Of a DNA stretch of 64,000 nt, positions 35,387 to 42,708 are shown one piece after another; the first letter of the stretch is position 1; the number at the start of each line of letters is the position of its first letter. Source of the DNA: Streptomyces luteolifulvus. Lineage in GTDB: Bacteria > Actinomycetota > Actinomycetes > Streptomycetales > Streptomycetaceae. The position numbers and the translations under genes are program-made. The DNA is taken from NCBI RefSeq assembly GCF_008806595.1, contig NZ_VZRB01000002.1, positions 310,001 to 374,000 of the forward strand. Reading direction: 5' to 3'. The notes beneath the pieces are model-generated. The model was not told where the DNA came from. It ran no database searches and worked only from the letters and a program-made list of their open reading frames with translations.

Positions 35387-36276
35387 CAGGCGGCTCCCTC
35401 CGTGCGAGCGGCGGTGCCGCGGTACGACTCCCAGCTCCAGGTCAGCGTGCGGCGGGCCATGACCCCCACCGCGTGGCGGCGGTAGCTCGCCGTGCCCCGG
35501 ACGTCGTCGATCGGATTGCAGGCGGCGGAGCACAGCTCGGCGAACTGCTGGGCGACCGACGGGGTGATGATCTTTCCGTTGTCCCAGAAGCCGCCCTCGT
35601 CGAGCGCCGCGTTCAGGAACTCCTCGGCGGCCTTCGCCCGGACGGGGGTCGGCGCGGCCGAGCCGATGCCGGTGCGGACCGTACGGGTCTCGGGGTGCAG
35701 GGCGAGGCCGAAGGCGCACACCGCGATGACCATGGCGTTGCGGGTGCCGACCTTGGAGAACTGCTGCGGGCCGTCCGCCTTCTTGATGTGTACGGCCCTG
35801 ATGAGCTCGTCCGCGGCGAGCGCGTTGCGCTTCACGCCGGTGTAGAACTCGTCGATCGGGATCAGCCGGGAGCCGCGCACCGACTCGGCCTCGACCTCGG
35901 CGCCGGCCGCCAGCAGGGCCGGGTGGGCGTCACCGGCCGGGGAGGCGGTGCCGAGGTTGCCGCCGACGCCGCCGCGGTTGCGGATCTGCGGGGAGGCGAC
36001 GGTGTGCGAGGCGAGGGCCAGGCCCGGCAGCTCACCGCGCAGGTTCTCCATGATCCCGGTGTACGGGACGGAGGCCCCGAGCCGCACACTGTCCTCGCCG
36101 ACCTCCCATTCACAGAGGTCGCCGATGCGGTTCAGGTCGAGCAGAAACTCGGGCCGCCGGTGGTCGAAGTTGATCTCGACCATCACATCGGTGCCACCCG
36201 CAATCGGCACAGCGGTCGGATGCGCTGCCTTCGCGGCGAGCGCCTCCTCCCAGCTGGCGGGGCGAAGGAAGTCCAT
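35386..36276 (-). CDS. Xanthine dehydrogenase, FAD-binding subunit
   Basis: The 296-residue subunit transfers electrons to FAD. It opens with MDFLRPASWEEALA and has the FAD motifs PIAGGTDVMVEIN and RNRGGVGGNLGTASPAGD. I chose the ATG at 36276 because it matches the usual N-terminus and has purine-rich AAGAAGAG upstream; the frame stays open to 36351. It is the first gene of the xanthine dehydrogenase operon. Divergent pucR begins 322 bases away, so the shared region should hold both promoters. Confidence 0.93.
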   Translation of the reverse strand: MDFLRPASWEEALAAKAAHPTAVPIAGGTDVMVEINFDHRRPEFLLDLNRIGDLCEWEVGEDSVRLGASVPYTGIMENLRGELPGLALASHTVASPQIRNRGGVGGNLGTASPAGDAHPALLAAGAEVEAESVRGSRLIPIDEFYTGVKRNALAADELIRAVHIKKADGPQQFSKVGTRNAMVIAVCAFGLALHPETRTVRTGIGSAAPTPVRAKAAEEFLNAALDEGGFWDNGKIITPSVAQQFAELCSAACNPIDDVRGTASYRRHAVGVMARRTLTWSWESYRGTAARTEGAA

Positions 36277-36598
36277 GACCGGCTCTCTTCTTCGTCTCGT
36301 GGGGTCGTACGGATCGAGCCAGTTCGTGTGCGGCGGGCCAGGCTCGTTCATGTGGTGTTCACGCGGAGTGGGGTCAGTACACAGCGGTGTGCTCCGACGG
36401 GGTCAGTCACGGAAACCATGAAGGAGTTGGCTGGCCAGGGCGGGCATCTTGTAGATTCGTATGAATGGAGGTCCTCAGTAACCTCCCCGTTTTCCTGTGG
36501 AAACGCGCGACACAGCCGCGTGACCAGGGACACAGCCGGGACACGGTGTGTCCTCACGATCCATCGTAGATTTCGAGACACAGAACGGCGGCGACGAA
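36277..36598. promoter_or_regulatory. Divergent promoter region xdh / pucR with repeats
   Basis: No gene is seen in these 322 bases. Near pucR there is a pair of identical direct repeats GACACAGCCG (36509-36518 and 36529-36538, period 20). The inverted repeat GGACAC-GGT-GTGTCC (36539-36553) follows immediately. Position and symmetry suggest operators for PucR, controlling both the xanthine dehydrogenase operon and pucR itself. This is inference. Confidence 0.45.
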
Positions 36599-38272
36599 AT
36601 GCGGCTGCGCGCACTGCTGGACACCGATGCGCTGGGCCTGCGGCTGCTCGGCGGCGAGGACGAACTCGACCGCACCGTACGCGGCGTGATGACCACCGAC
36701 CTCAAGGACCCCAGCCGGTATCTGTCGGGCGGGGAACTGGTGCTCACGGGCCTGGCCTGGCGCCGGGACGCCGCGGACTCCGAGCCGTTCGTACGGATCC
36801 TGGTGGCGGCCGGGGTGATCGCTCTCGCGGCCGGTGAGGCAGAGCTCGGCGACATCCCGGAGGACCTGGTCGTGGCCTGTGCCCGGCACCGGTTGCCGCT
36901 GTTCGCCGTGCACGAGTCGGTTGCGTTCGCAACGATCACCGAGCATGTCGTACGGCAGGTCTCCGGGGAGCGGGCCGGCGACCTCGCGGCCGTCGTGGAC
37001 CGGCATCGCCGGATGATGACCTCGGGCCCCGCGGGCGGCGGCCCGGACGTGGTCCTCGACCTGCTCGGCTCCGACCTGGACCTGCGGGCCTGGGTGCTCT
37101 CGCCGACCGGGCGGCTGATCGCGGGCCCGAAGGTCGGGGGGCCCGCGCTGCCCGCCGACGTGTGCGCGAAGCTCGCGGCCGAGCAGCTGGCGGCCGCCCG
37201 CACGGGCCGGCGCGGACCGCACCGGCTGCCGCTCGGCTCCACCACGTACTCCCTCTTCCCGGTCCGCAGCAACGGCCGCTCGCCGCAGGCCGCCCGGGAC
37301 GTGCGCGAGACCGTGCTCTCCGACTGGCTGCTGGCCGTCGAGGCGGACGCCGGGGACTGGCCCGAGGAGCGGCTCGACCTGCTCCAGGGCGTCACCCAGC
37401 TGATCGCGGTCGAGCGGGACCGGCGGGACGCGGCGCGCACGGTGCGGCGGCGGCTCGCGCAGGAGGTGTTCGAGCTGGTGCAGGCGGGTGCCGCGCCCGC
37501 CGAGATCGCGGCGCGGCTGCGGGTCGCCGCGCCGGTGCTGCTGCCCGGGCTCGGGGCGGCCCCGCACTGGCAGGTGGTCGTGGCCGGGGTCGAGTGGGAC
37601 GACGCCGGAATCGAGGGCGGCCCGGTCGCCCAGTCGCTCCTTGAGGAGATCCTCGTCGACCCGCTGGCCGCCGGCCCCGAGCATTCGGACCGCATCGCCG
37701 TGGCCCATATGAGCGACGAGGCCGTCGCGCTCGTACCGCTGCCCGCGGTGTCGAGCGAGCACGACGGCTCCGAGGAGGGAATCCTCGCCGAGGCGCTCCT
37801 GGAGTCCGTACGGGACCCGCTGGCGGCCGGTCTGGACGACGACGGCCGGGTCACGCTCGGCGTCAGCGCGGCCGTGCACTCGGCGGAGGGGCTGCGCGGG
37901 GCCCTGGAGGAGGCACGGCACGCGCGGCGGGTGGCGGCGGCGCGGCCCGGCCGGGTGTGCGCGGCGGGGCACCAGGAGCTGGCCTCGCACGTCCTGCTGC
38001 TGCCGTTCGTCCCCGACGACGTCCGCCGCGCCTTCACGGCCCGGCTGCTCGACCCGCTGCGGGACTACGACCGCCGTCACCGCGCGGAGCTGATTCCGAC
38101 GCTGGAGGCGTTCCTGGACTGCGACGGCTCCTGGACCCGCTGCGCGAGCCGGCTGCATCTGCACGTCAACACGCTGCGCTACCGGATCGGGCGGATCGAG
38201 CAGTTGACGAGCCGTGACCTGTCCCGGCTGGAGGACAAGCTCGATTTCTTCCTGGCGTTGCGGATGAGCTGA
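36599..38272 (+). CDS. PucR-family purine catabolism regulator
   Basis: The 557-residue protein has an N-terminal PucR domain (about residues 5-130) opening LRALLDTDALGLRLLGGEDE then LDRTVRGVMTTDLKDPSRYL. A central GGDEF-like/CdaR region follows. The C-terminal helix-turn-helix reads CASRLHLHVNTLRYRIGRIE. PucR-type proteins activate purine utilisation genes in response to pathway intermediates. The ATG at 36599 fits the domain start better than the one at 36548. Divergence from the xanthine dehydrogenase operon strongly supports this role. Confidence 0.92.
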   Translation: MRLRALLDTDALGLRLLGGEDELDRTVRGVMTTDLKDPSRYLSGGELVLTGLAWRRDAADSEPFVRILVAAGVIALAAGEAELGDIPEDLVVACARHRLPLFAVHESVAFATITEHVVRQVSGERAGDLAAVVDRHRRMMTSGPAGGGPDVVLDLLGSDLDLRAWVLSPTGRLIAGPKVGGPALPADVCAKLAAEQLAAARTGRRGPHRLPLGSTTYSLFPVRSNGRSPQAARDVRETVLSDWLLAVEADAGDWPEERLDLLQGVTQLIAVERDRRDAARTVRRRLAQEVFELVQAGAAPAEIAARLRVAAPVLLPGLGAAPHWQVVVAGVEWDDAGIEGGPVAQSLLEEILVDPLAAGPEHSDRIAVAHMSDEAVALVPLPAVSSEHDGSEEGILAEALLESVRDPLAAGLDDDGRVTLGVSAAVHSAEGLRGALEEARHARRVAAARPGRVCAAGHQELASHVLLLPFVPDDVRRAFTARLLDPLRDYDRRHRAELIPTLEAFLDCDGSWTRCASRLHLHVNTLRYRIGRIEQLTSRDLSRLEDKLDFFLALRMS

Positions 38273-38328
38273 GGTCACACCGTCAGGGGGCCGGGCGGGT
38301 ACCGAATCCGGTCAGCGTCCCTCGACTT

Positions 38329-38344
38329 TGTGAAATACTTCACC
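38329..38344. promoter_or_regulatory. Rex- or Crp-like palindrome
   Basis: TGTGAA-ATAC-TTCACC matches the Streptomyces Rex operator form (TGTGAA-N4-TTCACA) at 11 of 12 arm positions. It also fits the CRP pattern TGTGA-N6-TCACA at 9 of 10. It lies 83 bases before the TPR gene start and 57 bases after pucR. Confidence 0.45.
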
Positions 38345-38426
38345 CACCCCCTTGGCCGGGGCCCTGGAATCGTGCTGAGATGCCGCCACCACTCAACAGC
38401 TCGATGGCGTGCTCGGGGAGGGCAAG

Positions 38427-39197
38427 GTGGCGTATACCGCCATGTCTGGTAACGGAACGACCGGTGACGATCCACTCCAGACCGCGGTATGGCGGCTGCG
38501 CTCGCGCGCCTGCTGGGCCGACGCGGCGGACCTGCTCCAGCCGGTGACCGCCGCCGCGGCGCTGCAGCGGGCCGGTCTGCTCGTGGAGCGGTGTCTGTAC
38601 ACCGAGCAGGGCTGGGAGGAGGCCGAGGACGCGCTGCGCACGGCGGAGGCCCTGGCCCACGGGGACGACGAGCGGGGCGCGGCCGCTTGTGAACGCGGGC
38701 AGCTTGCCTACGCGGCCACCCTGCACGGGGTACGGGACCGGGCCGACGAGGCGCGGGCCGCGCTCGGGCGGGCGGCGGCGCTGATCCCTCCGGGGGCGCC
38801 GGCGCGGGCACTGCTGGACTTCCGGCGCGGGCTGCTCGCGGAGAACCTCGCGCGCTCACCGCAGGCGGCACGGGCGGCGTACCGCCGCGCCCACGCGGGG
38901 GCCACCGCACACGACGACCCGCTGCTGCTCTCGTTCACCTGGCGGCACCTGGCCGGACTCGCCCTGCGGGACGGCGAGCTGGCGGAGGCGCGGCACGGGT
39001 TCACCGAATCCCTGCGGATCCGGGAGGAGTTGGGCTACCTCGTGGGTACGGCGCCCGCGCTGGCCTCCCTGGCCGACGCGGAGAGCGAGCCGGAGGCCTC
39101 ACGGCTGCGGGAGGAGGCTCGCCGCCTGTTCCGGCTGCTGGGCGGCGTCCCGACATGGCTGGCCAGACAGCTGGCCCCACCGGCGGCGACGGCGTAA
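38427..39197 (+). CDS. Tetratricopeptide-like helical repeat protein
   Basis: The product of about 256 residues is almost entirely helical and rich in Ala, Arg and Leu. It has spaced repeats typical of TPR proteins (AAALQRAGLLVERCLYTEQG; LAYAATLHG; HLAGLALRDGELAEARHGF). Such proteins mediate protein-protein contacts; no enzymatic motif is visible. I place the start at the GTG at 38427, which follows GGGGAGGG, with ATG 38442 as an alternative. A Rex/Crp-like palindrome lies upstream, suggesting redox or cyclic-nucleotide control. Confidence 0.7.
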   Translation: MAYTAMSGNGTTGDDPLQTAVWRLRSRACWADAADLLQPVTAAAALQRAGLLVERCLYTEQGWEEAEDALRTAEALAHGDDERGAAACERGQLAYAATLHGVRDRADEARAALGRAAALIPPGAPARALLDFRRGLLAENLARSPQAARAAYRRAHAGATAHDDPLLLSFTWRHLAGLALRDGELAEARHGFTESLRIREELGYLVGTAPALASLADAESEPEASRLREEARRLFRLLGGVPTWLARQLAPPAATA

Positions 39198-39574
39198 CCG
39201 CCCCGGGCCGGCCGTCAAGCGGCGGGCAGCCGTTGCCGCTGGGGCGAACGGGGGTCCCCCGAGCGAAGCCGAGACTGACGGCGCCCTGGCGGCCCCGGCA
39301 GCGGCGCCCTGCCGTCAGGCCGCCCCGACCCGCCGCTGAGCGGACCACCAAGCTCGGGGCAGTCGCCGTCGGGGGGCCACAGGTGCAGGCGGCGCGCAGG
39401 GCGGGCGCGACCCACCCCCGACACCGGAACCCCGCCATCAGGCACGCCGCCGAGCGAACCATCAAGCTCCAGGCAGTCGTGCCGCCAGGGGCGGCGCAGG
39501 TGGGCGCAGGCCGCGCCCGGTCGGTGCCGGGCCGCGCGACCGACCCCCCGGACCCGGCAGCGGCGCCGCCCTGC
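39198..39574. repeat. Gene-free region with imperfect direct repeats
   Basis: No gene is supported here. Two related segments of about 42 bases (39332-39373 and 39446-39489) share GCCGC(T/C)GAGCG, ACCA(C/T)CAAGCTC and GGCAGTCG in the same order. GC-rich sequence between and after them also resembles itself (CAGGTG followed by GGCGCAGG-like motifs). The TPR gene and the GntR gene converge on this region. Confidence 0.5.
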
Positions 39575-40282
39575 TCAGCTCGCGCCCGCGAAATGCTCCG
39601 CCACCAGCGAGCGCACCACGTCCACGTCCCGGGCGATCAGCGCGTCCAGCAGAGCCGTGTGTTCCGCCGCGTCCGCCAGCAGCTCGGCGCGGCCGTGCGG
39701 CGCTGGCCCGCCCATCAGGGGCCACTGTGCCCGCCGGTGCAGGTCCCCGGCGATGTGGACGAGCTGTTCGTTGCCGGACAGCTCCAGCGCCGCCCGGTGG
39801 AAGGCCCGGTCGGACTCGGCGTACGTCGCACGGCAGCCGGAGGACGCGGCGCGCACGGTCGCGTCGGCGAGCGGCCGTAGTTCCGCCCAGCGCTCGGCCG
39901 GCACCGTGCGGGCCAGCCGGAGCATCACCGGGACCTCGATCAGCGCGCGGACCTCGGCCAGCTCCGCCAGCTCCCGCGCTCCGCGCTCGATCACCCGGAA
40001 CCCCCGGTTGGGGACCACCTCGACCGCGCCCTCCAGGGCGAGCTGCTGCATCGCCTCACGGACGGGCGTCGCGGAGACGCCGAAGCGGTCGCCGAGGGCG
40101 GGGGCCGAGTAGACCCCGCCCGGTGTCAGCTCGCCCGCGACCAGGGCGGTGCGCAGGGCGTCGAGGATCTGGCCGCGCACGGAGGGCCGCTGGACGACGG
40201 CGCGGGGCCGTGGAATGGGCTGCTCACTGTGCGTGTGCTCGCCGCGTGCGGCGCCCTGCGGGGCACATCGTTCCCGGTCCAC
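39575..40282 (-). CDS. GntR-family regulator, FCD subfamily
   Basis: The 235-residue regulator has an N-terminal winged helix (VRGQILDALRTALVAGELTP then FGVSATPVREAMQQLALEGA) and a C-terminal all-helical FCD ligand domain. His and Asp of the metal-binding pocket are visible (SDRAFHRAALELSGN; EHTALLDALIARD). Members sense organic acids, often with a bound metal. The GTG at 40282 gives an N-terminal extension of about 33 residues, and a later start is possible. No target gene is adjacent apart from the intergenic region at 40283-40842. Confidence 0.88.
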   Translation of the reverse strand: MDRERCAPQGAARGEHTHSEQPIPRPRAVVQRPSVRGQILDALRTALVAGELTPGGVYSAPALGDRFGVSATPVREAMQQLALEGAVEVVPNRGFRVIERGARELAELAEVRALIEVPVMLRLARTVPAERWAELRPLADATVRAASSGCRATYAESDRAFHRAALELSGNEQLVHIAGDLHRRAQWPLMGGPAPHGRAELLADAAEHTALLDALIARDVDVVRSLVAEHFAGAS

Positions 40283-40494
40283 GTCCTAGGCCCGCACCTG
40301 CTGCGGAACCCGGACGGCGCCCGAGGGAAGATCGGCAAGCCCCGGAATCCCCGTCCCGGAGGAGCCCTGCGCGCCCTGTTTCACGGGTCCTCCTCCGGAC
40401 GTGTCGGTACTTGGGGTCATTACGGCTGGTTGTTACTCGTCCGTCAAGCACCTTAGGCGGAGAAGCCGGTAGTTCAAACCCGGGCGACTTCTGG

Positions 40495-40513
40495 TAAGGC
40501 AAGGCTTGCCTTT
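40495..40513. promoter_or_regulatory. Iron-box-like palindrome (IdeR/DmdR type)
   Basis: AAGGCAAG-G-CTTGCCTT (40496-40512) is a perfect inverted repeat with 8-base arms. It fits the AGGnnAGGCTnnCCT core of the IdeR/DmdR1 iron box, with 13 of 19 positions equal to the consensus I recall. It sits 213 bases before the GntR start and 330 before the DUF2637 start. Binding is inferred. Confidence 0.5.
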
Positions 40514-40640
40514 TCGTCATGCGTTCACAAGCGCCTTCGTCCCGCATCCCGCCCCGCCCCGGCGCGCGCCTCCCGTAGGATCGCCCGCGAACCAATCGCC
40601 CGCCGGTTACAGCTGATTCACAACTTCCTCACTTGCCGCG

Positions 40641-40665
40641 GGAACTTTCCGTGGAACCATCCGTC
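40641..40665 (+). promoter_or_regulatory. Candidate ECF (SigE-type) promoter
   Basis: GGAAC at 40641-40645 and CGTC at 40662-40665 are separated by 16 bases, the geometry of Streptomyces SigE promoters. It is 178 bases upstream of the DUF2637 gene on the same strand. The motif is short, so chance is possible. Confidence 0.3.
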
Positions 40666-40842
40666 CGGGTAGTCTTATTCGAACTCAACTCCCGCCCCTC
40701 AAGCGGCAGTTCGAGCAGAACGCTGCCCTGGGCATCCCCTTGCACTTCCTTGGCGGCCTCTTGCCCCGAAACCCCCTGAGGGCCGGTGGGATTGGGCCAC
40801 TATGGCGGGCGTTACGCCCTATCCCAATGCAAGGGACCCCAG

Positions 40843-41886
40843 ATGAGACTGACCGACATATCGCTGAACTGGCTGCTTCCGGGCGCCGTACTGCTCCTGG
40901 GCATGCTGGCGGCGGTTGCGGTGCTGGCGCGCGGTAAGCGCTCCTCGGGGAAGGACGCGAGCGCGGACGACTCGTGGGAGCGCAGCGAGGAGCGCCGCAG
41001 GCGCAAGGAGGCCATCTACGGCACGGCCTCCTACGTCCTTCTGTTCTGCTGTGCGGCCGTGGCCGCCGCGCTCTCCTTCCACGGCCTGGTCGGCTTCGGC
41101 GAACAGAATCTCGGCCTCTCCGGCGGCTGGGAGTACCTCGTGCCGTTCGGCCTGGACGGCGCGGCCATGTTCTGCTCCGTGCTCGCGGTGCGCGAGGCAA
41201 GCCACGGTGACGCGGCGCTCGGCTCCCGGATCCTCGTGTGGACGTTCGCGGGCGCCGCGGCCTGGTTCAACTGGGTGCACGCGCCCAGGGGCCTCGGCCA
41301 CGCGGGCGCCCCGCACTTCTTCGCCGGCATGTCCCTCTCCGCGGCCGTCCTCTTCGACCGCGCGCTGAAGCAGACCCGCCGGGCCGCCCTGCGCGAGCAG
41401 GGCCTGGTGCCGCGTCCGCTGCCCCAGATCCGTATAGTCCGCTGGCTGCGGGCCCCCCGTGAGACCTACAGGGCCTGGTCGCTGATGCTTCTGGAAGGCG
41501 TGCGCAGCCTGGACGAGGCGGTGGACGAGGTCCGCGAGGACCAGCGCCAGAAGGACGCGGCCCGGCAGCGGCGCCGCGAGCAGGAGCGGGTCGAGCGGGC
41601 CCAGCTCAAGGCGATCAGCCGGGGCCACCGCGGCTTCATCGGCCGGGCCGGCGGACGCGAGCTGGAGGCTCAGGCCACCCTGGAGCGGGCCACCGCCACG
41701 GTCTCTGCGGAGCCCGCCATATCAACGCCCGAACTGCCCGCCCGGTCACGGCCCTCCCTGCAGCCGGTCCGCAAGAGTTCTGAGTCGCACACGGTCGACC
41801 TCACCGCGGAGGACGACACCATGGCCCTGCCGCGTCTGGACTCCCTGGAGCGCAAACTCAAGGACCTGGAGCAGCAGTTCGGCTAG
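40843..41886 (+). CDS. DUF2637 membrane protein, SpdB-like
   Basis: The 347-residue protein has an N-terminal helix (about residues 10-28), a charged loop, then three to four helices at about 60-185 (YLVPFGLDGAAMFCSVLAVR; AAAWFNWVHAPRGLGHAGAP). A long basic, Glu/Arg-rich cytosolic tail ends in LDSLERKLKDLEQQFG. The helix pattern is DUF2637, found in actinobacterial chromosomes and in transfer regions of integrative elements (Spd proteins). No other transfer gene is nearby, so a chromosomal role is likelier here. AAGGGA precedes the ATG. A strong terminator follows. Confidence 0.85.
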   Translation: MRLTDISLNWLLPGAVLLLGMLAAVAVLARGKRSSGKDASADDSWERSEERRRRKEAIYGTASYVLLFCCAAVAAALSFHGLVGFGEQNLGLSGGWEYLVPFGLDGAAMFCSVLAVREASHGDAALGSRILVWTFAGAAAWFNWVHAPRGLGHAGAPHFFAGMSLSAAVLFDRALKQTRRAALREQGLVPRPLPQIRIVRWLRAPRETYRAWSLMLLEGVRSLDEAVDEVREDQRQKDAARQRRREQERVERAQLKAISRGHRGFIGRAGGRELEAQATLERATATVSAEPAISTPELPARSRPSLQPVRKSSESHTVDLTAEDDTMALPRLDSLERKLKDLEQQFG

Positions 41887-41917
41887 AAGTCTCAGGCGGT
41901 CACCGGGCGCCGGGACC

Positions 41918-41959
41918 ACGGGAAGGGGCGTGACCCACAAGGGTCACGCCCCTTCCCGT
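41918..41959. terminator. Strong bidirectional terminator hairpin
   Basis: A perfect 19-base-pair stem (41918-41936 with 41941-41959) closes on the loop ACAA and ends in a short T run. It lies between the rightward DUF2637 gene and the leftward RsbW-like gene, whose stop is at 41961, so it can end both transcripts. Confidence 0.92.
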
Positions 41960-41960
41960 T

Positions 41961-42443
41961 TCAAGCCAATCCGGCATCGAGCTCGAACCACACCGCCTTT
42001 CCGACCCCGTGGGTCCGCACGCCCCACGAGTCCGCCAGGGACTGCACCAGGACGAGGCCCCTGCCGTGCGTACTGTCGTCGGCGTTCGGTACGCGCAGTC
42101 TGGGTCTGCGGGGCACGAAGTCCCGTACCTCCACCCGGAGTCCACGGGGCCCCACGGTGGCGGTCAGCACGGCGTCATGGTCGGTGTGGACGAGTGCGTT
42201 GGTGACGAGTTCGCTGGTGAGCAGTTCCGCTGTCTCCGATCGTCCGGGCCTCCCCCAGGTCCGTAACAGCTCACGCAGGGCCTTGCGTGCCTCGGGCACC
42301 GCCCGCAGGTCCGCCCGCCCGAGTCTGCGCCTGAGCTGCGGTGCCGGCGCCCGTTCCATGGGGCTCGCGGCCTCGTCCTCCACCATCTCCACCGAGAAGG
42401 CCCCGACTGTCGTGGGACCGCCTCCTCGCACCTGCCTCTTCAT
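41961..42443 (-). CDS. RsbW-like ATP-binding regulatory protein
   Basis: The 160-residue GHKL ATPase has the N box LLTSELVTNALVHTDHDAVL at about residues 77-96 and the G box HGRGLVLVQSLADSWGV near residue 128. These are the marks of the many small anti-sigma-factor-like kinases of Streptomyces. No cognate sigma or anti-anti-sigma gene is adjacent. It starts at the ATG at 42443 and ends inside the terminator hairpin. Upstream DNA (42444-42708) has no gene but contains a perfect 13-base tandem repeat. Confidence 0.88.
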   Translation of the reverse strand: MKRQVRGGGPTTVGAFSVEMVEDEAASPMERAPAPQLRRRLGRADLRAVPEARKALRELLRTWGRPGRSETAELLTSELVTNALVHTDHDAVLTATVGPRGLRVEVRDFVPRRPRLRVPNADDSTHGRGLVLVQSLADSWGVRTHGVGKAVWFELDAGLA

Positions 42444-42635
42444 GACCCCCGCCCGCGTGCCGATGTCGATGCCCCTCCTGCTCGAACACGTTCACGGGAT
42501 CCATGCCCCGTGGGGCACGGGCCAGTCATGTCGAATCATCAACGACCAGGTGTTCGGCCACGGGTGCGGCGGTCTTGGACGGCTGATGCACGAATGGAGC
42601 GGCGAAACTGGCCGGAATCCGCCGCCGGTTCGACG

Positions 42636-42661
42636 GACCGTCAGTACAGACCGTCAGTACA
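42636..42661. repeat. Perfect 13-base tandem repeat
   Basis: GACCGTCAGTACA occurs twice without a gap (42636-42648 and 42649-42661). It lies about 195 bases upstream of the RsbW-like gene and about 48 bases beyond the poxB-like gene's stop, both leftward. It could be a regulator binding pair in the RsbW-like gene's promoter region. Confidence 0.7.
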
Positions 42662-42708
42662 GCTTGTTGACGGCCGGTCCTTCAGCCTGGCCTCGGTCTC
42701 CGGTCGGA

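Larger units (their letters stand above)
40283..40842. other. 560-base intergenic region with candidate control sites
   Basis: No protein gene is supported. It separates the leftward GntR gene from the rightward DUF2637 gene. It contains an iron-box-like palindrome (40495-40513), a possible ECF sigma promoter (40641-40665) and comparatively AT-rich stretches near 40420-40530 and 40600-40690. One segment (GTTCAAACCCGGG near 40472) recalls a tRNA T-loop but no tRNA can be folded around it. Confidence 0.6.

Noticed and set aside
39215..39445. Short leftward frame between the TPR and GntR genes
   Set aside because: Low-complexity translation, no start signal, and it covers the repeat region listed as gene-free.
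40450..40500. T-loop-like GTTCAAACCCGGG suggesting a tRNA
   Set aside because: No acceptor stem, anticodon arm or CCA end can be arranged around it.
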